A DNA stretch of 13,286 bases, from assembly GCA_038328705.1 (NCBI GenBank), contig JBBQMG010000116.1, positions 1-13,286 on the forward strand, read 5' to 3'. Each line of letters starts with the position of its first letter. Position 1 is the stretch's first letter. The translations under genes and the position numbers were made by a program. Source of the stretch: UBA668 sp038328705 (GTDB lineage Bacteria > Actinomycetota > Acidimicrobiia > Acidimicrobiales > Ilumatobacteraceae). Below are positions 1-5,137 of the stretch, piece after piece. Below the pieces are notes generated by a model. The model worked only from the letters and a program-made list of their open reading frames with translations. It did not search any database and had not been told where the DNA came from.

Positions 1-666
1 TCAGTGGGGCCGACAGGCGAGCTGTTCGAGCCGATGGGCGCGCTCAACCACGCCGCCGCGGTCGCCTCGTTCGCCGATGAGATTCGGGGCCTGCGTGATG
101 GTGGCGCCGATGTGGCGTGGATCGAAACGATGTCGTCACCCGAGGAAGTGCATGCTGCGGTCACCGCCGCGATCGAAGGCGGCATGCCCTACGTGGTCAC
201 CTGTTCGTACGACACGGCGGGCCGCACGATGATGGGCTTGATGCCCGGGGCAATGGCCGACACGCTGGCCGACGAGCCGATCGCCCCGCTGGCGTTGGGC
301 GCCAACTGCGGCGTTGGTGCCTCCGACATTTTGGTGACCCTTCTGGAGATGGATGGTGCTCCGTACCCGTTGGTCAGCAAGGGCAATTGCGGTGTCCCAC
401 ACTTCGTCGGCACCGAAATCGTGTACACCGGCACCCCCGAGCTGATGGCGAAGTACGCAACGATGGCCATCGACGCCGGGGCACGGATCGTGGGTGGCTG
501 CTGCGGCACCAGCCCAGAGCACTTGGCGTCGATGCGCGCCGCCATCGACAACTACTCACCGAGCGAGCGCCCGACGATGGACGCAATTGTCGAACACATC
601 GGGGTACTGACGAACTCGGCCCCTGCAGCAACCACCGGCCGCAGCACCCGCCGTTCTCGCGGCTGA
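1..666 (+). CDS. Homocysteine S-methyltransferase, zinc-dependent (5' truncated)
   Basis: The reading frame is open from base 1 and begins S-V-G-P-T-G-E, a conserved early motif of the homocysteine S-methyltransferase family, so the true start lies upstream and the GTG at base 4 is not the start. Enzymes of this family transfer a methyl group to homocysteine, bound as a thiolate on zinc, to make methionine in the cytosol. The three expected zinc cysteines are visible: one in G-A-N-C-G (residue 103 of the 221 visible) and a pair in G-G-C-C-G-T (167-168). The 64-residue spacing is close to that of the homocysteine domain of cobalamin-dependent MetH (about 63-65) and shorter than in mammalian BHMT (82). 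The protein ends soon after the domain with a Ser/Thr/Arg-rich tail, so no folate or cobalamin domain follows. The methyl donor cannot be told from sequence. It converges on the next gene with a 13-base gap. Confidence 0.88.
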   Translation, partial: SVGPTGELFEPMGALNHAAAVASFADEIRGLRDGGADVAWIETMSSPEEVHAAVTAAIEGGMPYVVTCSYDTAGRTMMGLMPGAMADTLADEPIAPLALGANCGVGASDILVTLLEMDGAPYPLVSKGNCGVPHFVGTEIVYTGTPELMAKYATMAIDAGARIVGGCCGTSPEHLASMRAAIDNYSPSERPTMDAIVEHIGVLTNSAPAATTGRSTRRSRG

Positions 667-679
667 GGCCGTCAGATCG

Positions 680-1249
680 CTACGGCGTCACCCAGCGCTT
701 CAGTACTGCGACTGACAGCGGAACCTGCTCGGCTGCCGTGGCGTCGGTGACCACCGTCAGCGCGGTGTAGAGACCCTTGGCGGTGCTGACGTAGACCACC
801 GACGTGGCTCCGACCATTGCCTCGGGCAGCTCGGCGTCGTTCAACGGCGTGGGGGCGCCCAGCGACGCTTGGAGGTCGAGGAACGAGGCTTGATCGGCAG
901 GATCGGTGTACAGGCTGAGTACGACCGTGCGCGTCTGGTCATTGAGGCCGCGGAACTCGCACGTGCCCGATCCCGAGACGAATCCGAGATCCATTGGTAC
1001 GCCCACCAATGCGGACAGGTCGGTGTTCGCGGGCATCTGCACGCAGTCAGGCATGAAGGTGGTTTGCGGGGCGACCGACTCACCAGTCGCCGTTGTGCCA
1101 CCTGGAGCGACCGTCTCCCCGGCAGGGGTTCGGCCATTCGAGGAGTCATTGCCATCGTCGCTGCTGCAGGCGCCGGCGCCAACCAGCAGCAGACACACGA
1201 GCGCTGCAGGACGAAGAGCTGTACCCACTCGACCAGAACGACACGACAC
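680..1249 (-). CDS. Putative secreted lipoprotein of unknown function
   Basis: This 189-residue protein has an N-terminal Arg-containing segment, a hydrophobic stretch (about 15-27) and a cysteine at 28 in G-A-G-A-C, which fits a lipoprotein signal peptide. The -3 residue is Ala rather than the preferred Leu. A disordered Ser/Gly/Thr/Pro linker (about 29-63) follows, as is usual for actinobacterial surface lipoproteins. The folded part (about 68-189) has two cysteines (near 69 and 97) that could form a disulfide, and the short motif T-C-E-F. The pattern vaguely recalls DUF3558-type lipoproteins, but I do not claim membership. The GTG start at 1249 is supported by a strong Shine-Dalgarno sequence, AGGAAAGG, eight bases upstream. 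It is transcribed away from hisI and stands alone, so context gives no function. Confidence 0.75.
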   Translation of the reverse strand: MSCRSGRVGTALRPAALVCLLLVGAGACSSDDGNDSSNGRTPAGETVAPGGTTATGESVAPQTTFMPDCVQMPANTDLSALVGVPMDLGFVSGSGTCEFRGLNDQTRTVVLSLYTDPADQASFLDLQASLGAPTPLNDAELPEAMVGATSVVYVSTAKGLYTALTVVTDATAAEQVPLSVAVLKRWVTP

Positions 1250-1257
1250 GATTGGTT

Positions 1258-1265
1258 CCTTTCCT
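1258..1265 (-). promoter_or_regulatory. Strong Shine-Dalgarno site of the lipoprotein gene
   Basis: On the minus strand this reads AGGAAAGG, followed by eight bases and then GTG. It decides the start of the lipoprotein gene. It is the clearest Shine-Dalgarno sequence in the window and contrasts with the apparently leaderless starts of most other genes here. Confidence 0.7.
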
Positions 1266-1291
1266 GACCCAGGGGAGTCACGACGACACCG

Positions 1292-1297
1292 ACCGTA
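1292..1297 (-). promoter_or_regulatory. Possible -10 element for the lipoprotein gene
   Basis: On the minus strand this reads TACGGT, a TANNNT hexamer that would give a leader of about 35 bases carrying the Shine-Dalgarno site. No convincing -35 element is visible, so this is a weak call. Confidence 0.25.
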
Positions 1298-1364
1298 CCG
1301 CGCCGCAGCGGGGCGATGCGGGGAGGGGCGACGATTTCGCCGGTGGCGCGGCGGCGCCGACTCC

Positions 1365-1370
1365 TAGGCT
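1365..1370 (+). promoter_or_regulatory. -10 element of the hisI-trpE operon (leaderless)
   Basis: TAGGCT ends seven bases before the hisI ATG, and no Shine-Dalgarno sequence lies between. That spacing would place the transcription start at or next to the ATG, the geometry of an actinobacterial leaderless transcript. The same hexamer recurs before the M50 gene at 6368-6373 on the other strand. Confidence 0.55.
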
Positions 1371-1377
1371 GTCGGCC

Positions 1378-1740
1378 ATGCCCGAAGCAGTGTCGATCCT
1401 CGCCGGCCCCGAGCAGCTGGCCGCTGTCAAGTACGACGCCAACGGTCTCGTGCCTGTCATCGCCCAAGACGTCCGCACGAAGAGTGTGTTGATGATGGCG
1501 TGGATGAGCGCCGCCACGCTCTCCACCACCCTCGCCGAAGGCCGAATGGTGTACTGGAGCCGCAGCCGGCAAGAGGTGTGGCGCAAGGGCGATACCAGCG
1601 GTGATCGCCAGTTCGTGCGCGAGGCCTACTACGACTGCGATGGCGACACACTGCTGTTCCTGGTGGAGCAGGAAGGCAAGGGTGCCTGCCACACCGGCGC
1701 GTACTCATGCTTCTACCGCGCCTTCGGTGCTGGGTCGTGA
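1378..1740 (+). CDS. hisI: Phosphoribosyl-AMP cyclohydrolase
   Basis: HisI opens the adenine ring of phosphoribosyl-AMP, the third step of histidine biosynthesis, in the cytosol. The 120-residue product has the full family signature: N-G-L-V-P-V-I-A-Q-D (22-31), V-L-M-M-A-W-M (37-43), Y-W-S-R-S-R with K-G-D-T-S-G (59-75), and D-C-D-G-D (86-90), which supplies the acidic magnesium ligands. The zinc cysteines are at 87, 104 and 111, the last two in A-C-H-T-G and S-C-F. The length is that of a stand-alone HisI with no fused HisE domain. I chose the ATG at 1378 because it sits seven bases after TAGGCT and gives the usual N-terminus; the frame stays open far upstream but without family similarity. 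The stop codon overlaps an in-frame GTG of trpE, so the two genes form an operon and may be translationally coupled. Confidence 0.95.
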   Translation: MPEAVSILAGPEQLAAVKYDANGLVPVIAQDVRTKSVLMMAWMSAATLSTTLAEGRMVYWSRSRQEVWRKGDTSGDRQFVREAYYDCDGDTLLFLVEQEGKGACHTGAYSCFYRAFGAGS

Positions 1741-1763
1741 GTGTCGCGGGTGTGACTGCGACG

Positions 1764-3269
1764 ATGCGACCGAGCCGCGCTGAGTTCCACACGCTCGCGG
1801 CGCAGCACACCGTGGTACCGGTCTGGGCAGAGGTCCTTGGCGACTTGGAGACGCCGGTGGCGGCGTACCTGAAACTGGTCGGCGATGGCGAGGGCTTCCT
1901 GCTGGAGTCCGTCGAGCATGCCGAGAGGTGGGCCCGCTACAGCTTTGTCGGCCACGACCCGGTCGCCACCCTCGAGTTGCGCGACGGCCTGATCGAGATC
2001 AAGGGCCAGCACCTCAGCGCCGACATTCCGCTCGACATGGGAATGTTGGCCGCGCTCGACGCGATCATCGCTGCGTATCGCGCGCCCATCATTGCAGACC
2101 TGCCGCCGCTGCAGGGCGGTGTGATGGGCTACCTCGGCTACGACGTCGTCCGCGAAGTCGAGAACCTGCCCAACGTACCGCGTGACGATCGTAGGCTGCC
2201 CGACGCGGTGATGAGCATCATCGGCTCGTTGGCCGCCTTCGACCACTGGCGCCAGCGCGTGTACCTCATCGAGAGCGTGCCGGTGCTCGACATGGACACC
2301 GCGGGCATCGACCGCGAGTACGACGCCGCCTGCCTCCGTGCGCAGCGTGCCGTCGACAAGTTGGCGCTGCCACTGGCCGCGCCGGCGGCCGAGCCGCCGC
2401 AGCCCGACGAGGTGGCCCCGCAGGTGCGCAGCTCGATGCCCGATGGCGTGTACCAGCAGGCCGTGGAGGTGGCCAAGGAGCACATTCTCGCCGGCGACAT
2501 CTTCCAGGTTGTGCTGGCGCAGCGCTATGACATCGATCTGCAGGCCGACCCATTCGACTTCTACCGTGTCCTGCGCCAGGTGAACCCCAGCCCGTACATG
2601 TACTTCCTACGCCACCCCGATGTCACCATCGCCGGTAGCTCCCCAGAGCCGATGGTGAAAGTGTTGGGGCGCACGGTGGTCAGTCGACCGATCGCCGGCA
2701 CTCGGCGGCGAGGCCGCAATGACGACGACGACCGTCGCATGGCCGGCGAACTGAAGGAAAGCCCGAAGGAGATCGCCGAGCACATCATGCTGGTCGACCT
2801 TGCCCGCAACGACGTCGGTCGGGTCGCCGAGTTCGGCACCGTGCAGGTCACCGAGCTGATGAACCTCGAGCGCTACAGCCACGTGATGCACCTCACCTCG
2901 CAGGTGACCGGTGAGTTGGTGGCGGGCAAGACTCCGATCGATGTGTTGCGGGCCACGCTGCCCGCTGGCACCGTCAGCGGTGCGCCGAAGGTGCGTGCAA
3001 TGGAGATCATCGATGCACTGGAACCCGTGAAGCGTGGGCCGTACGCCGGCGTGGTGGGGTACGTCGACTTCAGCGGCAATCTCGACACGGCGTTGGCCAT
3101 TCGCACGATGTTCGTGGGCGCGCACGGGGCGTCATTCCAGGCCGGTGCCGGCATCATCGCCGACTCTGTGCCCGACGAGGAAGACCTGGAGTGCCGCAAC
3201 AAGGCGGCCGCGCTGCTCTCAGCGGTGCCCGCCGCACGCCGGATGACCGCGCAACGCCGCCCGCTCTGA
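1764..3269 (+). CDS. trpE: Anthranilate synthase component I
   Basis: TrpE makes anthranilate from chorismate, using ammonia from the TrpG glutaminase (not in this window), as the first committed step of tryptophan synthesis. The 501-residue product shows the N-terminal tryptophan-binding motif L-L-E-S (46-49), which predicts feedback inhibition, then the chorismate-binding domain: N-P-S-P-Y-M-Y, S-S-P-E-P, R-P-I-A-G-T-R-R-R-G, D-L-A-R-N-D, G-T-V-S-G-A-P-K (402-409) and the C-terminal A-G-A-G-I-I-A-D-S. These favour TrpE over PabB, as does the position after hisI. The ATG at 1764 matches the N-terminus seen in actinobacterial TrpE. A GTG at 1737, overlapping the hisI stop as GTGA, is a real alternative and would add nine residues. 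No Shine-Dalgarno sequence favours either. No leader peptide or attenuator is visible upstream. Confidence 0.95.
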   Translation: MRPSRAEFHTLAAQHTVVPVWAEVLGDLETPVAAYLKLVGDGEGFLLESVEHAERWARYSFVGHDPVATLELRDGLIEIKGQHLSADIPLDMGMLAALDAIIAAYRAPIIADLPPLQGGVMGYLGYDVVREVENLPNVPRDDRRLPDAVMSIIGSLAAFDHWRQRVYLIESVPVLDMDTAGIDREYDAACLRAQRAVDKLALPLAAPAAEPPQPDEVAPQVRSSMPDGVYQQAVEVAKEHILAGDIFQVVLAQRYDIDLQADPFDFYRVLRQVNPSPYMYFLRHPDVTIAGSSPEPMVKVLGRTVVSRPIAGTRRRGRNDDDDRRMAGELKESPKEIAEHIMLVDLARNDVGRVAEFGTVQVTELMNLERYSHVMHLTSQVTGELVAGKTPIDVLRATLPAGTVSGAPKVRAMEIIDALEPVKRGPYAGVVGYVDFSGNLDTALAIRTMFVGAHGASFQAGAGIIADSVPDEEDLECRNKAAALLSAVPAARRMTAQRRPL

Positions 3270-3292
3270 CCGCCACAGCCCATCAACCCAAG

Positions 3293-3416
3293 GTGCGAGT
3301 GCCACGCAGCCAGTCCGAGTAACCGCTGCTCAACCGAGTGGGTGCTCGCACCCCGGGGTGCGAGTACCCACTCGCATGGCCGGCTGGCACTCCGACTGGT
3401 GGTCTGGCACTCGTAT
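3293..3416. repeat. 124-base imperfect palindrome between convergent genes
   Basis: The two 62-base arms are inverted copies about one dyad at 3354/3355. Counted by hand, 46 of 62 positions are Watson-Crick pairs, 7 are G-T (G-U in RNA) and 9 are mismatched, with no insertions or deletions. Paired blocks are 3296-3304 with 3405-3413 (CGAGTGCCA), 3310-3315 with 3394-3399 (CCAGTC), 3317-3320 with 3389-3392, and the core 3335-3374. Each arm also carries the short direct repeats GGTGCGAGT (3292-3300, 3357-3365) and TGGCACTC (3385-3392, 3405-3412). The element fills most of the 154-base gap between trpE and the convergent membrane-protein gene. No coding sequence and no target-site duplication are visible. 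Confidence 0.85.
3335..3374. terminator. Probable bidirectional terminator hairpin
   Basis: The core of the larger palindrome has 20-base arms that pair fully with one G-U (3344 with 3365). A folded RNA would have to open a few central pairs to form a loop. It lies 65 bases after the trpE stop and 49 bases after the stop of the convergent gene, so it could end transcription from both sides. No T-tract follows on either strand, so it is not a classical intrinsic terminator. U-tract-less hairpins are a proposed alternative in actinobacteria, and the terminator role is inferred from position. Confidence 0.5.
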
Positions 3417-3423
3417 GGGGCGG

Positions 3424-3951
3424 CTACGTCAAGAGCGCACTGATCAGCAGGATGGTGCCCAGCAGACCGACCCCGAGCATGCCGAGTATTGCGATTGCTG
3501 CAAGTCCGGGAATGCTGGTGATGGCGCGGACGCCGGCCCACAGCGCGGGCAGCTCGCCGCTGCGAGAATTCAGCTCGTTGCGCAGACCTGTGAACGTCCT
3601 CGACGACGCAATGACCGGCTGCCCGCTGTCGTAGTCGAGCAGTACCTGCGAGGCCGGTGAGGCCCCGCTGAGGAAGGTGCGCACGTTGTCGATGAGCTGC
3701 GGTGCGTACTTTGCGGTGAGCCGCAGTAGCAGACGTGCGATGAGGGCGGCACCCACGGGGATCAGGCAGATCACGCCGCCGATGATGATCCATGCCGTTC
3801 GGCTGTTTGGAAACACCCACCACCCGGTGGCAAAGGTGGCAGCGCCGATGATGGCTGCGATCGCGGCCACACCGGTGGCGAGACTGGAGAGTCGGTTGAG
3901 CGTGAGTTGCAGACCGTCACTGACGCGCCGGACGACGGCATCGGTTTCCAT
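3424..3951 (-). CDS. Hypothetical membrane protein with three predicted helices
   Basis: I do not recognise this 175-residue protein. A short polar N-terminus with R-R-V-S-D-G-L is followed by two hydrophobic segments (about 24-44 and 51-72), a mainly polar region of about 70 residues (including K-Y-A-P-Q-L-I-D-N-V-R and a D-Y-D-S-G turn), and a long C-terminal hydrophobic segment (about 146-173) rich in Gly, Leu and Ile. This predicts a small integral membrane protein with a soluble central loop; no catalytic motif is seen. I chose the ATG at 3951 because it mirrors the ygfZ start, with a CACACT hexamer six bases upstream; a GTG at 3957 would add two residues. The gene diverges from ygfZ across a shared palindromic promoter region and converges on trpE across the long palindrome. 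Confidence 0.75.
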   Translation of the reverse strand: METDAVVRRVSDGLQLTLNRLSSLATGVAAIAAIIGAATFATGWWVFPNSRTAWIIIGGVICLIPVGAALIARLLLRLTAKYAPQLIDNVRTFLSGASPASQVLLDYDSGQPVIASSRTFTGLRNELNSRSGELPALWAGVRAITSIPGLAAIAILGMLGVGLLGTILLISALLT

Positions 3952-3957
3952 GGACAC

Positions 3958-3963
3958 AGTGTG
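3958..3963 (-). promoter_or_regulatory. -10-like element of the membrane-protein gene
   Basis: On the minus strand this reads CACACT, then six bases, then the ATG at 3951. It mirrors the ygfZ element and has the same leaderless geometry. It departs from TANNNT at its first base. Confidence 0.4.
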
Positions 3964-3983
3964 TCAGCGGCAATCGGCGGTGC

Positions 3984-3989
3984 GACACT
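3984..3989 (+). promoter_or_regulatory. -10-like element of ygfZ (leaderless)
   Basis: GACACT is followed by six bases and then the ATG at 3996. The same hexamer and spacing precede the yjbR-like gene at 4741. A -35 box at normal spacing would overlap the -10 of the opposing promoter, so the two promoters may exclude each other. Confidence 0.45.
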
Positions 3990-3995
3990 GTGGTC

Positions 3996-4712
3996 ATGTC
4001 CTTCTCTGAGCTCTTCTGGACCGAGTATTCGCGTGACGTCGTGCTGGTAGCCGGGGCGGATGCGCTGACCTACCTGCAGTCGCAGCTGTCACAGGACCTG
4101 CGGCCGATGCAGGTTGGTGAGTCGACGTGGAGCTTCGTGCTGCAACCCACGGGCAGGGTCGACGTGCTGTTACGAGTGTGGCGCATCGCTGACGACACGT
4201 TCGTGCTCGACACCGACGAGGGCTTCGGCGAGGTCCTGACGGCGCGCTTGAACCGCTTCAAGATACGCGTGAAGGCCGACATCACCCTGCTCGACTGGAC
4301 GTGCATCGCGGTACGCGGCGACGGTGCCGCGGATATGGACGGCCTTTCGTCGTGGGGCGAGGGCGTCGACCTGTTGGGCCTCGACGTGCAGCCGCCCGCT
4401 GGCGTCGACCATGGCACCGCCGACCAGTTGCTGGCCGAGCGCATCGACGCTGTCTGGCCGCAGATGGGGACCGAGATCGTGCCGGGCGAGACGATTCCTG
4501 CCGAGACCGGTATCTCGGCTGTCGCGGTCAGCTTCACGAAAGGCTGCTATCCAGGCCAGGAACTGGTCGAGCGCATGGACAGTCGCGGCGCATCAGCACC
4601 CAAGCTGCTGCAGCGCATCGTGGTCGACGACGGCGAGCCGATTGGCATCATCACCAGCTCATTGGGCAGCGCAGCGCTGGCGTACGTCAAGCGCAGCGCG
4701 CTGCAGCACTGA
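3996..4712 (+). CDS. ygfZ: YgfZ/GcvT-domain folate-binding protein
   Basis: This 238-residue protein carries K-G-C-Y-P-G-Q-E (182-189), the signature of the YgfZ family, whose cysteine is the functionally important residue. The N-terminal part (about 14-100) matches the GcvT/YgfZ folate-binding fold, with A-G-A-D-A-L-T-Y-L-Q-S-Q (19-30), Q-P-T-G-R (50-54) and R-L-N-R-F-K-I (84-90). YgfZ proteins bind tetrahydrofolate and help build or repair certain iron-sulfur enzymes; the E. coli member is linked to the MiaB tRNA-modifying enzyme. It is shorter than E. coli YgfZ (326 residues), mostly because the C-terminal barrel is reduced to about 40 residues. It is not the glycine-cleavage T protein, since that motif is absent and no gcvH or gcvP is nearby. 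The ATG at 3996 is fixed by the hexamer six bases upstream. Regulation may be shared with the divergent membrane-protein gene. Confidence 0.85.
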   Translation: MSFSELFWTEYSRDVVLVAGADALTYLQSQLSQDLRPMQVGESTWSFVLQPTGRVDVLLRVWRIADDTFVLDTDEGFGEVLTARLNRFKIRVKADITLLDWTCIAVRGDGAADMDGLSSWGEGVDLLGLDVQPPAGVDHGTADQLLAERIDAVWPQMGTEIVPGETIPAETGISAVAVSFTKGCYPGQELVERMDSRGASAPKLLQRIVVDDGEPIGIITSSLGSAALAYVKRSALQH

Positions 4713-4740
4713 CCTGCGCCACCGACCGGTCTCATCGCGC

Positions 4741-4746
4741 GACACT
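4741..4746 (+). promoter_or_regulatory. -10-like element of the yjbR-family gene (leaderless)
   Basis: GACACT is followed by TTCTGC and then the GTG at 4753, the same hexamer and six-base spacing as ygfZ. It suggests that this gene has its own promoter 28 bases after the ygfZ stop. Confidence 0.4.
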
Positions 4747-4752
4747 TTCTGC

Positions 4753-5115
4753 GTGGCGACGACCTTCACACCGGCCCAGCTCTCGAAGAACCTCGACCGG
4801 ATGCGATCCATCGCGTTCGCGCTTCCCGAGGTCACCGAGGAGCTAACCTGGGGCACCGACGTCAACTTCCGTGTGCGCAAGAAGATCTTCCTGTTCCCCG
4901 GTTCGGGCGGCTCGATCTGCGTGAAAGCCGACCGAGAGGAACTGCCGGCACTGCTGGACGACCCGCGTTGCCGCCCGGCGCCGTACCTTGCTCGTGGCGG
5001 CTGGATCGTGCTCTACTTCGACACGACCAAAGTCGACTGGGAGGAAGTCCGTGAGTTGGTCATGACGTCGTACTGCTTGATCGCACCCAAGACCCTGGCG
5101 GCGAAAGTTCAGTAG
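4753..5115 (+). CDS. MmcQ/YjbR family protein
   Basis: This 120-residue protein looks like the MmcQ/YjbR family, small alpha/beta proteins with a fold related to double-wing DNA-binding domains; their biological role is not settled. Supporting features are A-L-P-E-V-T-E-E-L-T-W-G (23-34), the strand pair with R-K-K-I-F-L-F (42-48), I-C-V-K-A-D (55-60), and a C-terminal segment with W-I-V-L-Y-F-D (84-90), W-E-E-V-R-E-L (96-102) and a final helix ending A-P-K-T-L-A-A-K (111-118). The GTG at 4753 was chosen because a GACACT hexamer lies six bases upstream; an in-frame ATG at 4801 would cut into the first helix. The frame is open far upstream, but that part overlaps ygfZ and has no family similarity. 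It lies 40 bases after ygfZ and converges on the M50 gene with a 22-base gap. Confidence 0.8.
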   Translation: MATTFTPAQLSKNLDRMRSIAFALPEVTEELTWGTDVNFRVRKKIFLFPGSGGSICVKADREELPALLDDPRCRPAPYLARGGWIVLYFDTTKVDWEEVRELVMTSYCLIAPKTLAAKVQ

Positions 5116-5137
5116 GTCGACGGAACCATCCTGCTGC

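Larger units (their letters stand above)
3949..3998. repeat. 50-base imperfect palindrome spanning two divergent starts
   Basis: From the minus-strand ATG to the plus-strand ATG the sequence is symmetric about 3973/3974, with 18 of 25 positions forming Watson-Crick pairs. The longest block is CACAGTGT (3955-3962) with ACACTGTG (3985-3992). The start codons and the two -10-like hexamers sit at exact mirror positions. It may be an operator, or simply two copies of one promoter design facing outward. Confidence 0.6.

Noticed and set aside
1309..1327. G-rich stretch with three GGGG runs upstream of hisI, as a possible G-quadruplex
   Set aside because: A fourth run at a suitable distance is missing, and such G runs are expected at this GC content.
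1345..1358. Small GGCGC/GCGCC hairpin before the hisI -10 element
   Set aside because: It has only five pairs and would not be transcribed from the proposed start. It is likely chance in GC-rich DNA.
1093..1377. N-terminal extension of hisI to a GTG/ATG far upstream
   Set aside because: The extension overlaps the lipoprotein gene on the other strand, has no HisI similarity, and lies upstream of the TAGGCT promoter element.
3293..3416. Palindrome as an intact insertion-sequence remnant
   Set aside because: No transposase fragment and no flanking target duplication could be found, so it is kept as a palindrome or terminator of unknown origin.
3338..3660. Two plus-strand open frames over the palindrome and the 3' end of the membrane-protein gene
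   Set aside because: They cross a hairpin and run antisense to a gene with clear membrane segments. Neither has a start signal or family motif.
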